This document shows, piece by piece, positions 12,622-24,783 of a DNA stretch of 64,000 nucleotides. The DNA comes from Saccopteryx bilineata. Its lineage: Eukaryota; Chordata; Mammalia; Chiroptera; Emballonuridae. Made by a program: the position numbers and the translations under genes. Location of the stretch: contig NC_089494.1 in the NCBI RefSeq assembly GCF_036850765.1, positions 230,906,779-230,970,778 of the forward strand, read 5' to 3'. The notes beneath the pieces were generated by a model. That model was given only the letters and a program-made list of their open reading frames with translations. It was not told the DNA's origin and searched no databases. How positions within the stretch are numbered: position 1 is the first letter of the stretch; each line of letters starts with the position of its first letter.

Positions 12622-13125
12622 TGTGTTAGTCTGTTTGGGCTGCCACACAAAATACCACAGACTTCATGACTTAAGTAGGAGAATTTTGTTTCTCATGGTT
12701 CTGGAGACTTAGAAGTCCAAGATCAAGGTCCAACTGGGTTCAGTCTCTTGTAAGAGTTCTCTTTCTGGCCTGTAGGCAGCTGCTATCTCCTTCTGTTCTC
12801 ATATAACCTTTTTAAAGGGAGAGAGGGAGAGAGAAGACCAGAGAGGGGAAGAGGGAGAGGAAGAAGGAAAAGAGGGAGGGGGAGAAGGAGAGGAAAATTG
12901 GTAGAGAGATTGAGAGGGGTTGGTAGGGAGGGACTGTAGAATCGCCTCCTCTGCTTATAAGGGTACCAGCCCTGTTGGGTTAGTACTCTACCCTACTGAC
13001 TTTATTCTACCCGTATGATCTCCTCACGGGCCCTATCTCCAAATATAGTCATGTTGAGGGTTAGGGCTTTGATATATGAACACGAGGTGGGGGGAGGGGG
13101 GCACAAACATTCATCATAACAAACA
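12622..13125 (-). repeat. MLT1-type LTR (ERVL-MaLR), antisense
   Basis: Begins TTAGTCTGTTTGGGCTGCCA and ends GTTAGGGCTTTGATATATGA then GGGGCACAAACATTCATCA, the reverse of the MLT1 LTR. A purine-rich GA tract (about 12806-12930) is embedded. No internal retroviral coding region is present. Confidence 0.75.
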
Positions 13126-13636
13126 CATATGCAGATTTCTAGTCATTTTACTCTTATGCAATCAATAAAAAGGAAAAGCTAACCTCAAAAATATAATGTG
13201 GGATCTGCATCCAAAACAAAACCATGTGCAATTGTGTTCTAATTGCTTTTTAATGGTTATGTGAGCAGCAACGGTTACTATGAGGAAAGCTGTGTTGTAC
13301 TCCTTGTAAAAGCAAGTTGCCAAGGCTTATAGGAGCTCACAATTGTTGAGCATGTCTGAGATTCCTTAGTCTGTTTGCCAGCTGGGCCAACTTTTCTTCC
13401 TTCCGAAGGGTTAGGATGCTTATTTACCATAGCTTTTGAAAGACCATATGTTATGGTAATATTTCAGGTCAGTGTTTCCCAAACTGGTGTTCCATAGTAC
13501 TGACTCTTGAAAAATGCTTGAGAAAAAAATTTTCTTTTGAGAAATGCTGTCAGATCTACTTCTTAGGTAGTTATAATATATATATTTGTGCCTTAAAGGT
13601 TCTAAGAAATCCTGCACTTAAAAAAAAAATGACATT

Positions 13637-13951
13637 GCCTGACCAAGCGGTGTCGCAGTGGATAGAATGTCAGCCTGGGGTGCAGAGAACCCAGGTTGGA
13701 AACCCCGAGATCACCAGCTGGAGCGCAGGCTTGAGTGTGGGTTGCTGGCTTGAGTGTGGGATCATGGACATGACCCCACGGTCACTGGCTTGAAGCCTAA
13801 AATTGCTGACTTGAACAAGGAGTCACTGGCTAGGCTGTAGCCCCTGGTCAAGGCACATATGAGAAAGAAATCACTGAACAACTAAGGTGCTGCAACAAAG
13901 AATTGATGCTTCTCATTTCTCTCCCTTCCTGTCCGTGCCCCCCCCCCCAAA
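13637..13951 (+). mobile_element. Type-B bat SINE, long subtype
   Basis: Starts GCCTGACCAAGCGGTGTCGC and continues through repeated GGCTTGAG motifs to a C-rich tail. Short duplication GACATT at 13631-13636 and 13952-13957. Confidence 0.85.
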
Positions 13952-14485
13952 GACATTAATTTTGCTTAACTTAATATTTTCTCAAACTTATTTGTTTATA
14001 TATACCTCCCCCTTTATTTATATATTTATTTATTCATTCATGCACTGATTTATTTTGCAGATTATCTAGCTTTGTGTGGAAATTCAGTTATGTCACCCAT
14101 ATTTTAGGAAATGTTTTCACTAAGAGATTTGTTTTTTATAAATCCCTCTTCAGAAAAGTCTATTGAATACAATGTTACATAAAAAAATTTTTTTTGTAGG
14201 ATGTATGTTTACATTGGGAAATATTGCTGTGGACTTACAAGAAAATATTGTGCAAAGTACCCACACAAGGGAATTTAATATAGTTCAATAGAATGATATC
14301 CAGTTCACGGGAATTGTGGTGGAATCGTTCGTTTCCCTCTCAATTATGGCCCAAGTTATGGCATTATTCAAACTCCACAGGTGCCTCTGCCCACAGCAGT
14401 GGGCCAGCACTGACTTGCTCGTCATGTTCCTCCATTGCTCTGAGCACTGCACTTTGGACAGTAAGAGCTTTCTGCTGCATTTGTT

Positions 14486-14831
14486 TTTTTGGGTTTTTTT
14501 TTTTTTTTTTTTTTTTTTTTACAGAGGCAGAGATAGACAGGGACAGACAGACAGGAACGGAGAGAGATGAGAAGCATCAATCATCAGTTTCTCATTGCGC
14601 GTTGCGACTTCTTAGTTGTTCATTGATTGCTTTCTCATATGTGCCTTGACCGCGGGCCTTCAGCAGACCGAGTAACCCCTGCTGGAGCCAGCGACCTTGG
14701 GTCTAAGCTGGTGAGCTCTTTGCTCAAGCCAGATGAGCCCACACTCAAGCTGGCGACCTCGGGGTCTCGAACCTGGGTCCTTCCGCATCCCAGTCCGATG
14801 CTCTATCCACGCACCACCACCTGGTCAGGCT
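14486..14831 (-). mobile_element. Type-B bat SINE, long subtype
   Basis: Minus-strand copy; a 14-bp duplication CTGYTGCATTTGTT (one mismatch) lies at 14472-14485 and 14832-14845. T tail at the left, head GCCTGACCAG at the right on the minus strand. Confidence 0.9.
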
Positions 14832-15414
14832 CTGTTGCATTTGTTGAAATTGAATTTGAAGGAGTCGTTGGCTGACCAAGATGGTATCCTATTCTGAAAG
14901 GTATTTAGCAATGTCTTAGGAGGCGAACTGTTTATCAAAGAAGATTGAGACTTTCTTCATGAATGCACTTCAAAAATGATCTGGCTTGGTCCTTTGGGGA
15001 AATACATTCCTCGGAATATTTGTCTGTGAAAATGCTTAGGTAGACATTGAAACCTTCGCATGCCATTGTTTCTGACCTTTATGAAGTCATTCGTCTCTGA
15101 GCTTTACCATAAGAAATCTCAGTATGCCTGATTTAGAAGATGCCACCTCTTATTGTCTCCAGCCTGCAGTGAAGGAATAGCAGAAGTCTGAATTAAGGTG
15201 TGGATACAAAGCAGAGCGTGAATGCAGCCCACAGATATGATACTCCTGAGGGGAGAAGGAAGTTTTGCTGGGTGTTCACAATGAGGAGTAGCAGAACATG
15301 CCTGGTTCTGAGGGTTGTAGCCTATACAGGAGGAGGACTGCCTTTAAAGAGAAGGGGAGGGGCCTTTTATTTGTGAGTTCCCTAATCAACTGTGCTAGAA
15401 GCATTTACCTCCAC

Positions 15415-15580
15415 GATGTGACTTAATTTTCAGCACAGAAAGTATTCTCATCCTCTTCTGCACAGATGCAGAGGAGAGGCTTAAGATAATAAAAAACTTG
15501 CTAGCGGTTCCAAGTGCTAGATTTGAACCCAGTCTTGAATGGGTCCAAATCTAATGCTGTTTTCTCTAAACTGTGCTGCC
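15415..15580 (-). repeat. MIR-like SINE, antisense
   Basis: CAGAGGAGAGGCTTAAGATA and AGATTTGAACCCAGTCTTGA are antisense MIR phrases. Confidence 0.55.
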
Positions 15581-16184
15581 TTTGGCTTGCCCTTGTCCAT
15601 AAAAATTCAGACTTGGTGAACTATTATATTTTGATCATTCATATGACAGAAAAAAAGTTTATTTTGGATGCTCTTCTATGCTTGGGAGATAATTGTCTAT
15701 TACAGCGGCACTCCAGGTAGCTGGGACTGCTTCCTGACTTTCTCCCCTACCTAATTCTGCTATGTTTATCAGTCTCATCCTAAGTATGTGCAGAGTGAAC
15801 AGATTTCTAACCACTGGAAACAGTTTAATGGTGCCGCAAAAGGATTTTTGAAAATTAAGAAAAGTTTTCTTAAAAGTTTCTAGCTCTGTGACTTATGTAG
15901 GCGACTTTTCTGTCCCTGCTTTTCCTGTCGTAGAGACTGGCTGAACAGCAGCTTTTCCAGGAAGCCCCACATGCACAGACTTTAAATCAGGTGGTTTTCC
16001 AAATGATGTTTCCGAGTCATCACCATACGTGACTGCATTTACTATATTCTTTTTACTAAGGCAAGGATTCAAGTAAATAGTAGTAATATTGCCATCAAAA
16101 TAATACAAAGATTTTATTCTACACTGAAGGAAGATGCTTCAGATGTCTGGAAAATTTATTTCTGTTTATTGGCAATTTGGTTAT

Positions 16185-16480
16185 GCTGAATCAATCAAGC
16201 TATTGAATATACTTGAATTCCTGCTATGTGTGAAGCATGTTCTAAATACGTAGTAAATATAAAGATTGTTAAGACATGGTTTTTTTCTTCATAAGGCTTT
16301 TAGTCTAATCAGGGAAATAACAGAAACATAGACATCACTGAATATGGTCGTTTAGAGCAATATAGAAGAGATGTCATAGGCAAAAGAAAAGTGGTGTCAA
16401 CAAAAAAGTAGATCCTCTCTGAGTTGGAAAGAGAGCAGGATTCCTGGGCGTTGGGTTGATGTGAAGAAACCGGATGGAAA
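16185..16480 (-). repeat. L2 fragment, antisense
   Basis: TTCCTGCTATGTGTGAAGCA and GGCTTTTAGTCTAATCAGGG fit a reversed L2 end. Confidence 0.5.
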
Positions 16481-16532
16481 AGGTGGGATTAAAGCTAGGC
16501 TTTGGACTGAGGTGATGTGGGATACTGTAGAA

Positions 16533-16755
16533 TAGTGGTTCTAAATTGGAGACAATTTTACTTCCCACAGGACATTTTACAGTGTATGGAGACAGACTGG
16601 GCTCATCACAACTGGGGGGTCTGGAGTGGTGCTACTGGCATTTAGTGAGCTGAGTCAAGGATACTGCTGAACACACTACAGGAAATAGGGCAGCCCTCTC
16701 ACACAAAGAATTATGCAGTGCAGATTGTCAACAGTACTGCCATTGAGAATTCCTC
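16533..16755 (+). repeat. MER20-like hAT relic
   Basis: TAGTGGTTCTAAATTGGAGA at the left, ACAACTGGGGGGTCTGGAGT in the middle and AAAGAATTATGCAGTG towards the right follow MER20. Confidence 0.75.
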
Positions 16756-16784
16756 CTCTAGAGATAAAAGTCAGTAGTCAAAAG

Positions 16785-16905
16785 AACCCAAATGGCCTAG
16801 AAGCCTGGCTTTATATCATAGCTCTGATATTAATGAGCTGGACAATGGTGGGCAAATGATTTAACCTCTCTGATCATCTGAAAATGAGGGATTTGGGGGT
16901 AGCAA
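16785..16905 (+). repeat. MIR
   Basis: GGGCAAATGATTTAACCTCT and ATCTGAAAATGAGGGATTTG match MIR. Confidence 0.65.
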
Positions 16906-16929
16906 TTGAAGCATCCATACCTGAATCTT

Positions 16930-17229
16930 TTATTTTTTTAAGTGAGAGGAAGGGAGAGTGAGTCTGACTCCAACATGAACCCTGACTGGGATCCACCTGG
17001 CAACTTTCATCTGGGGCTGATGCTCAGACCAGCTGAGCTATCCTTAGCACCTGGGGCTGGTGCTTGAACCAATTGAGCCACTGGCTGCAAGAGGGGAAGA
17101 GAGAGAAGAAGGAGAGGGAGAGGAAGAGAAGCAGATGGTCACCTTTCATGTGTGCCTTGATGGGGGATCAAATCCAGAATGTCCACATGCCAACATAATG
17201 CTCTATCCATTGAGCCAACCAGCCAGGGC
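16930..17229 (-). mobile_element. Old tRNA-derived SINE related to type A
   Basis: The head near 17229 (TGGCTCAATGGATAGAGC on the minus strand) and a near-perfect flanking duplication (CCATACCTGAATC versus CCATACCTTAATC) mark a diverged SINE. The middle differs from the young copies and has no CTCF-like core. Confidence 0.8.
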
Positions 17230-19132
17230 CCATACCTTAATCTTGAAATGAGGCAACGCATTTATGTTTACAGACTCATAGAGACTGAGTAAATTGAGTG
17301 GAATCCTTGATAAAATATATTCTGTTCCTTCATTTTTCTCCTTTAATTCAATGATTATTTTAAGAGATGAAAGTTAATAGTGCAAGATGCCAGCTGAAAT
17401 AAATATTAACATGCAAGAACTTCAGAAATGACATTTGTATCAAGCTCTCATTAAGAAAAATGACCTGTATCTAGAAAAACATCCACCTTAGGCCATGCAA
17501 AATCATGCTTGTATTGAGCAACAAGATCACAGCAAAGAGCTTTTAAAAATTTTGATTCGTGACCCCAAATTGAACTGACAACATTTTTTTTCAGTCCAAA
17601 TAAACATTTGTTCAAATAAAAAGAGGCACTGTGCTCTTTGCTCTTTGCTATGTATTTCTGGCTGTGCAGTGCCTCTAGTTAAGATTTTGTGTGTTTACTA
17701 GTCACACAGACCTTAGTAAGGTAACAAGTTGTTTTCCAAGGGCAGCTAATTTTGTATCTAACCTCTGAGAACAAAGTCATAACAGGGAAAGTTGAATCTG
17801 TACCTGTGTGAATAAATGAAGGGTTTTTTCTTTAATGCTCAAGTCATCTTCATTTATGAAATAATTTAATAAATAACAGCATTAATTTAAAAAGATCTCA
17901 AATGAATTACTGAGGATCCCAGAATAAGCCTCACAGAGGCCATGTGACTCTTTGGAAATTTTTGGCGTGTTAATCAGATTCTGAAAGGAGTATTTGATGG
18001 CGCAGTCTTACAGTCAAAACAAGTGAGTGCGCAGCTTTAAAAAAATGAACTCATATGGTTTAAAATATTCCACCCCTTCACTCCACCACCACTTTCAGGG
18101 GATACAAGTACTTTTGCATTAATGGTCAAATTGAGAACCCTGGTTATTGCTGATTCTAGCATACTGCTTCAAAACTTCCCACAGAGTAATTTATGTTAAA
18201 ACGAAACATAAATCAAAAAGACTTTTTACAACTTCCTAAGGAAATGTGTATGTCTTAATGTACAAGTTTCCCAACTCTGCTTGCTGGGCAAGAACACCGA
18301 TGTCATAACCTTTTTTAGACTCAGACAGCATTATGTGCAGCAACCTCAGCCCTCAGCAGCAGCAGGGTGCAGGGTGGGGAGATAGCGCCCTCTGCTGAAT
18401 GGGAGAAGATAGTACAGTTCTGTCAAGGTGAAACTAGAACCTCTCTTAGTTCTAATATTTTCCCTTGTGATGGTCAATCTCATCTGAAAGTCATTCAGCC
18501 TGAGGGGAAATTAAAAAGAACACTCACAAAATTCTGTGTGTGCGTAAGTGTGAGCATATGTGTTCGCCCATGTGTGTGTTTGTGTGGACACACATACATA
18601 CCCTCTTAATGAAAGTGCTGAGCAGGTAGATGATCTCCAAGGCCCACTCTGTTTCTAAAATGATGTGATCCTAGAAGAATTTAAGTAACTTATTTTTAGA
18701 AGAATAGAACCCGTTGTCGGAGACATAGGCTTCTGCTTCAGGAGAAACAACCAGCTGGAATTCAGGAGACTGGACCATGGACCACTAGATTCTTTGTCTC
18801 CATCAGCTAAGTAGACTGATCCTCCACTGTGCCGCTGTTTCTCTCCCCTTCCCTGTTCTTGTTATTCCCTCCACCTGAAGCATGGTGACGTTTTCACTCC
18901 ATCCAGCCTACCAAAATCCTGCCCATCTCCCGTGGTCTCCCTCCAGACATAAGAATCTATTTTTGCACTTAATTCACTTGAAATAAAGAAAAATAGAATA
19001 CATTTAAGAAATATAGTTTCTGTTCAATGCAGGGTTGTTGTTTTTTTTACATACATATATTAATTTAAAACATTTTACAGCTTTATTGGGGTATAATTTA
19101 CAAACCATGAATTTATGCCATTGGTTTTAGTA

Positions 19133-19641
19133 GACAGTGTGTCAGTAAAGTCATGGTGCACTTTTGACCAGTCACAGGAAAGCAACAAAAAATGATAGAA
19201 ATATGAAATCTGCACCAAATAAAAAGAAAACTCTCCCAGTTTCATACCTATTCAGTGCAGTTTGATGTGGGCTCACACACAGATTTTTTAGGGCTCCTTA
19301 GGTAGCTATCCCGTATAGCCTCTACAGACTCGTCACTGACTGATGGCCTACCAGAACGGGGTTTCTCCACCAAACTGCCGGTTTCCTTCAACTGCTTATC
19401 CCACTGAGTAATGTTATTCCTGTGTGGTGGTGCTTCGTTATAAACGTGCCGGTATTCACGTTGCACTTTGGTCATGGATTCAAATTTAGGGAGCCACAGA
19501 ACACACTGAACTTTCCTCTGTACCGTCCACATCTTGACTGGCATGGCCGTGGGCTGCTCCGCTGTATACACGGTGTTACATCATCATCTGTGCATGCGCA
19601 CATGCTGCCACATCATCCTACAGAAACTGGGAGGGTTTTTA
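19133..19641 (-). mobile_element. Internally deleted Tc1/mariner transposon
   Basis: Lies between two TA dinucleotides inside the L1M 3' UTR, whose sequence resumes on both sides. The left end starts near CAGTGTGTCAGTAAAGTCAT. No matching right inverted end was found, so the right limit rests on the L1 junction. On the minus strand it carries the start of a mariner-type transposase. Confidence 0.7.
19248..19571 (-). pseudogene. Mariner transposase N-terminal fragment
   Basis: A 107-codon open frame with the helix-turn-helix segment TKVQREYRHVYNEAPPHRNN followed by ITQWDKQLKETGSLVEKPRS and GRPSVSDESVEAIRDSYLRS, which matches the DNA-binding domain of arthropod-type mariner transposases (DUF4817-like). 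The catalytic DDE/D domain is absent. It is an element relic, not a host gene. Confidence 0.8.
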
Positions 19642-19990
19642 TAGAGTTGTGCAATCATCACTACAGTCTACTTCTAGAACTTTCTCACCTCCCTCCAGTT
19701 TTCCTCCTACCTGTTTGCAGTCAGTTCCACTACTTCTTCAGCCATAGAAACCATTGTTCTGATTTCTCCTTCTATAAATGTGTTTTTTCCAGGAATTTTA
19801 TAAGTGGGTCACACAATATATAGTCTTTGTGTCAGGTTCCTTTCACTTAGGGTAATGTTTGTGAGGTTCATCTACACTGTCACATGTATTAATAGTTTGA
19901 TACTTTAAATTGCTGAATAGTATTTCATCTTATGAGTATACTACATTTGCTTATCTGTTCATCAGTTTGAATGTTTGGGTTGTTTCTAGG

Positions 19991-20371
19991 TTTTTTGTTT
20001 TTTGGTTGTTGTTTTTTTTTCCAAAGTTAGAAGTGGGGAGGCAGGCAGGCAGACTCCCACATGCGCCCAACCGGGATCCACCTGGCATGCCCACCAGGGG
20101 CCGATGCTCTGCCCATCTGGGGCGTTCCTCCATTGTGGCTGGAGCCATTTTAGCACCTGAGGGGGAGGCCATGTAGCCGTCCCTAGCACCCAGGCCAACT
20201 TTGCTCCAATGGAGCCTTGGCTGTGGGAGGGGAAGAGAAAGATAGAGAGGAAGGAGAGGGGGAAGGGTGGAGAAGCAGATGGGTGCTTCTCCTGTGTGCC
20301 TTGACTGGAAATTGAACCTGGGACTTCCATATGCCAGACCAAGCTCTACCACTGAGCCAACTGGCCAGGGC
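19991..20371 (-). mobile_element. Type-A bat SINE nested in an L1M
   Basis: The sequence TGTTTCTAG flanks both sides (from 19980 and from 20372). The L1 sequence resumes directly after the SINE, so the SINE is younger than the L1. Its core is altered to CCACCAGGGGCCG. Confidence 0.9.
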
Positions 20372-21349
20372 CTGTTTCTAGTTTTTGACTATTATGAATA
20401 ATGCTGTTAGGACCATGCACATATTATTCTCTGTGTGGATATATGTTTCATTGCTCTTGGGTAGATTTCTAAGAGTAGAATTTATGAATCATATGGTAAG
20501 GTTATAGTTAAGTTTATAAGCAGCTGCTAAACTGCTTTACGAGGTGGCATTATAATTTACATTCCCACCAGTGGTACATGAGAGTTTCAGTTTCTCGAAA
20601 TCCTTGTTAATACTTGTCTGTCTTTTTAATCATAGCCATTTTGGAAGAATGGAATAGCAGCTTATTGTGGTTTTAATTTGCATTTTCATAATAACTAATT
20701 GTATTGAACACCTTTTCACATGCCAATTTGCCATTTTATGTCTCCTGGGAAGACTTTCTATTTGAGTCTTTTGCTAATTTGTAATTGGGTTTTCTTACTA
20801 TTGATTGGAAGAGTTTCATATATGTATGTATGTATACACACACACACACACACATATACTCTGGATATAAGTTCTTTATGAGATACATGATTTGAAAATA
20901 TCTTTTTCCAGTGTATGGTTTATCTATCTTTTCATTTTCTTAATAACATTTTTAGAAGCGCAAATATTTCTAAGTTTATGAGGTCCATTTATTTTTTTTT
21001 TTATGGTCTGTGTTTCGTTGGCATATCTAAGAATTCTTTGCCTAACTCAAGGTCACAAAGATTTTTTCCCCTGTGTTTTCTTCTAGAAGGTTCATAATTT
21101 TGGCTTTTACACTAAAGTCTATGCTCAACTTTAAGATAATTTTTGTGTATGGTTTAAGGTAAAGGCCAGAGTTCAGTCCTGTACATTTGAAATCTAATTG
21201 TTTCATTACCATTTGTTGAAAAGTACTCTTTTCCTATTGAATTGTCTTCACATCTTGCACACATTATTTTATTAATCTCTATCTCAGACTTATTAAGCAA
21301 CTGATCTTATTCCAATTTCATAGATCAGTTCACAGACTCAGATTTTTAA

Positions 21350-21519
21350 AATTTTTTTATTTATTAATTGAATTTAGAGACAGAGGAAGGGAGAGAGAGA
21401 GAGAAACGTTGATTTGTTTTTCATTTGTTATGCATTCATTGCTCCTGATGGGGGATCAAACCCCCAACCTTGGCTTATGGTGATGACACTCTAACCAACT
21501 GGGATACCTGACTGGAGCT
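21350..21519 (-). mobile_element. VES-type SINE
   Basis: Short tRNA-derived SINE of the VES kind with GAGAGAGAGAGAAA and ATTGATTTGTTTTTCA-like motifs. Duplication ACAGACTCAGATTTTTAA at 21332-21349, with a related copy from 21520. Confidence 0.75.
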
Positions 21520-22019
21520 ACAGACTCATAGATTTTTAACTAATACACTCAAATTCCCACAGCTAGTAGATGGCAGAACCAGGATAGGAAGTCTAGAGCT
21601 ATCTTCCTATTAAAATTTCCTTGCATGTTGTTTATTCCTACATTAAACCGTATGCTTCCTGAGGTTACATATTATTTATTCTTATCTTGCCATCATAATT
21701 TAGGACAGTACTTATTTATTTAAAAGTCATGTTATAAAACACTCAATTGACTTAAGTGATCATGTTTGTGTGAATGTCAGTAATGACTCTGTAATCTAAA
21801 TGAGTTTTTCTCTCCATTATGTTTACTTTCCATTCACACAACTAGACTTTATAAAGGAAACATTTTTAGGAAATAACTACTCAGCTGCTATTAAAGTCAT
21901 TGATTCTGTATGAGCATGAACTTCATTAGGAACTATGATGAATTGAGAATGTCTTCTCTCATATTTGACTATAAAGGAGCTTTCAGGTAAGTGAAAGTCA
22001 TGTAAAGACTCAAAAAATG

Positions 22020-22180
22020 ATAAAAGCACTGGCTTGGGAGACAGAGGGTCCTAGTTCTGGTTCTGCAGTAACTTGATATGTGACCTTGAGCAAGTCATTG
22101 GATCTCTCTGCACCACCATGGTCTCCTCACCTGCAAAACAATAGATGTGGACCAGGTTACCACTAAGGTTTCCCTCCTAC
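22020..22180 (+). repeat. MIR
   Basis: GTGACCTTGAGCAAGTCATT with CTCACCTGCAAAACAATAGA follows the MIR core. Confidence 0.7.
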
Positions 22181-22261
22181 TGATGTACTTTCATTACATC
22201 AAGTACTACAATAACGTCATCTTCTGTTCTACTGACACAGGATGGCTTCTCTTATTTGCAG

Positions 22262-22369
22262 ATTGCAGCGAGGATCTGTTTCACTGTCACACGGGCAAGT
22301 GTCTTAATTATAGCCTTGTGTGTGATGGGTATGATGACTGTGGGGACCTGAGTGATGAACAAAATTGTG
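22262..22369 (+). CDS. CORIN: CORIN exon: LDLR class A repeat 2
   Basis: A 108-nt exon with acceptor ttatttgcag and donor gtaagt, phase 1 to phase 1. The split codon joins to Asn, giving N-C-S-E-D-L-F-H-C. Six cysteines are present, and the calcium cage reads [16 protein letters not shown]. The motif NYS gives one N-glycosylation sequon (N-Y-S-L). Repeat 2 belongs to the substrate-recognition part of the stem. A 295-bp hAT element sits about 520 bp downstream in the next intron. Confidence 0.97.
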
Positions 22370-22888
22370 GTAAGTAGCATTGTTTTTCTAAATGTTTTTT
22401 TTTTAATTTAAAATTACAGAAATTTATAACCAACAACTTGTAGCTTGTTAACATGATTATTAGCTGGTTAAATTATAAAATGATTGGTTTCTTCAATTTA
22501 GAAAGGGGAGGGTTTTTTCAATTTCCCATCTCAATTATGTCTCAGGTGTAAATGTAGTACCTTTCGCATACACAATCAGACTAAGGAGATGCTAAAAACG
22601 TGGAGTGGAAAGGCAGCTGCAGGTCGTTAATATGTTGATATTATTATCTCCTTGAAAGTGTTCTGTTTCCCTGGTTCTTCCGGTGGCTTATGTGTAGACT
22701 TTGAGCTCTTGTGTAAGACTTTGCAGACAGATATCTTATTTGTCCCTTGATCTCTGCTGCTATACATAACCAAGATCCCTCTTTCATTTGATCACAAGCC
22801 GATAAGGAGACGCCTGCCATCGTAGTGACACGCGGGGTTATGAGAGCACATTTACTTTATACACAAAAGCTGATTTTATCTTTTAAAA

Positions 22889-23183
22889 CAGTGGTCCCCA
22901 ACATTTTTTGGGCCACAGACAGGTTTAATGTCAGAAGAGATTTTCACGGACCGGCCTTTAGGGTGGGACGGATAAATGTATCACGTGACCGAGACAAGCG
23001 TCAAGAGTGAGTCTTAGATGGATGTAACAGGGAATCTGGTCATTTTTAAAAAATAAAACATCGTTCAGACTTAAATATAAATAAAACGGAAATAATGTAA
23101 GTTATTTATTCTTTCTTTGCAGACCAGTACCAAATGGCCCACGGACCAGTACAGGTCCGCGGCCCAGGGGTTGGGGACCACTG
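22889..23183. mobile_element. Non-autonomous hAT transposon (295 bp)
   Basis: Terminal inverted repeats begin CAGTGGTCCCCAAC and end GTTGGGGACCACTG. The 8-bp target duplication is TTTTAAAA (22881-22888) and TTTTAAAG (23184-23191). No coding capacity is seen. Family name not assigned. Confidence 0.9.
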
Positions 23184-23859
23184 TTTTAAAGTATGGCCTC
23201 CTTTTTAAAGGGTCATGTCTGATTTTGAATGCCATCTTGTGAATTAAAACCAGCAAAGTTCCTCTTGCTTATTTACCTTTTTGACTTTGTGATTAGCTTT
23301 AAAGTGTTTAGGTAAAGTATCCTTGAATGTCACAGGAGCTTGGTCACATGAACAGGAGGGAAGCTGGGATGATGCGGGGCACTGGGCGAAGGATATGACA
23401 TGGTAGTTAGCGTTAGAGAGTATCAGGGGAATGCTGGGGAAGGGTCAGGAGTATGATCCGATGGGTGCCCCAGAGTGTCGTGCATCAGAAAACACAATAA
23501 AGCTGTCACAAATACAGCCCGTCAGCTCTCCACCTTGTGAAATCCGTTTATCTGAGCCAGTGTACCCATTATAAATTTCTCATAAGAAAACACTGACAAA
23601 GGAAAACAAAACAAGAATAAAGTAACAAAAACCAAACCGTGAATCCTGAGAGACCTGACACACATAAGTTACAGTGATGGTGCCCAGTGGCCACAGGCTT
23701 GGGTGGGAGGGGAATTGAGCCAGACCCATCATAGGAAAGTTACGGCAGGTGTTAGGACAATCAGAATAGACACTCTTCAGTTAGAACCATGAGCCAGATG
23801 GTCTGAAGTGTTTGTCGTACTTGTTCTCTGCATCCTCCTGGGTATTTGCTTTTCTCTAG

Positions 23860-23970
23860 ATTGCAGTCCCACAAAGGAGCATCGGTGTGGAGATGGACGT
23901 TGCATTGCGGTAGAGTGGGTGTGTGACGGTGACCATGACTGTGTGGATAAGTCTGACGAGGTCAATTGCT
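23860..23970 (+). CDS. CORIN: CORIN exon: LDLR class A repeat 3
   Basis: A 111-nt exon with acceptor tttctctag and donor gtgagt, phase 1 to phase 1. The first codon, completed from the previous exon, is Asp ([10 protein letters not shown]). Six cysteines and the cage residues [15 protein letters not shown] are intact. An RGD-like or protease-site feature is not apparent. The exon is followed after only 130 bp by a 368-bp hAT element, so the conserved part of the 3' flank is short. Confidence 0.97.
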
Positions 23971-24100
23971 GTGAGTGCCCTGAGGATTGTCATTTTGCGT
24001 ATTTTCCCATTGCTCGCCTGTGTAGACCAGTATACTCAAGGTTTGCCGTCCAAACAGCCTTCAAAGGGAAAGAGTCTTGTCCTTGGGTCTTGGTCTAGAT

Positions 24101-24468
24101 CAGGGGTCCCCAAACTATGGGCCCATGGGCCACATGTGGCCCCCTGAGGCCATTTATCCGGCCCCCGCTGCACTCCCGGGAGGGGCATCTCTTTCATTGG
24201 TGATCAGTGAGAGGAGCACATTGGCCATCTCATTAGCCAAAAGCAAGCCCATAGTTCCCATTGAAATACTGGTCAGTTTGTTGATTTAAATTTACTTGTT
24301 CTTCATTTTAAATATTGTATTTGTTCCCATTTTGTTTTTTTTTTACTTTAAAATAAGATATGTGCAGTGTGCATAGGGATTTGTTCATAGTTTTTCTTAT
24401 AGTCCGGCCCTCCAACGGTCTGAGGGACAGTGAACTGACCCCCTGTGTAAAAAGTTTGGGGACCCCTG
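24101..24468 (+). mobile_element. Non-autonomous hAT transposon (368 bp)
   Basis: Inverted ends CAGGGGTCCCCAAACT and AGTTTGGGGACCCCTG. The 8-bp duplication is GTCTAGAT (24093-24100) and GTCTAGAG (24469-24476). The same family appears inverted at 46075. Confidence 0.9.
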
Positions 24469-24783
24469 GTCTAGAGAGAATAATCAAGCAATGTGAGGAC
24501 AGTAACAATGTAGCATACCTACTTTCACACTTTTCTCCCCAAAACTTCAAACATTTTTGCTCGCTCTGGCCACACCGGTGTCTCTTTTCTCTCCCATCAC
24601 TCCTGTGTCTCCTTTCCTGCCCATGACCTTGTCAAAGGGGATGTTCTCCCAGAGCCCAGTGACTTTTTTTTTTTGTATTACCACCATTGTTAATACTACT
24701 TCCCATCCTGAGGTTATAAAAAATTTTTTTTTTGTGTGTGTTATTTTTGGCAGTAACTGCTATTTAATAGACATGAGAAATTC

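Larger units (their letters stand above)
19060..21290 (-). mobile_element. Ancient L1 (L1M-type), 3' UTR and ORF2 end
   Basis: Minus-strand L1 with its 3' end at the low coordinate (AGCTTTATTGGGGTATAATT). It is split by the mariner at 19133 and the SINE at 19991. ORF2-derived motifs are recognisable but broken. A CA/TATG repeat sits at about 20820-20856. Confidence 0.8.
12015..22261 (+). other. CORIN: CORIN intron between LDLR1 and LDLR2
   Basis: A 10.2-kb intron. It holds an MLT1 LTR (12622-13125), two SINEs of the box-like type (13637 and 14486), a MER20 (16533), an old SINE (16930), MIR and L2 pieces, and a minus-strand L1M (about 19060-21290) that carries a mariner and a SINE inside. The pieces at 17240-19030 look unique apart from a GT-rich run at 18535-18600. 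Confidence 0.85.

Noticed and set aside
13458..13560. CAGTGTTTCCCAAACT start resembling a hAT terminus
   Set aside because: No matching inverted end or 8-bp duplication could be found; too weak to annotate.
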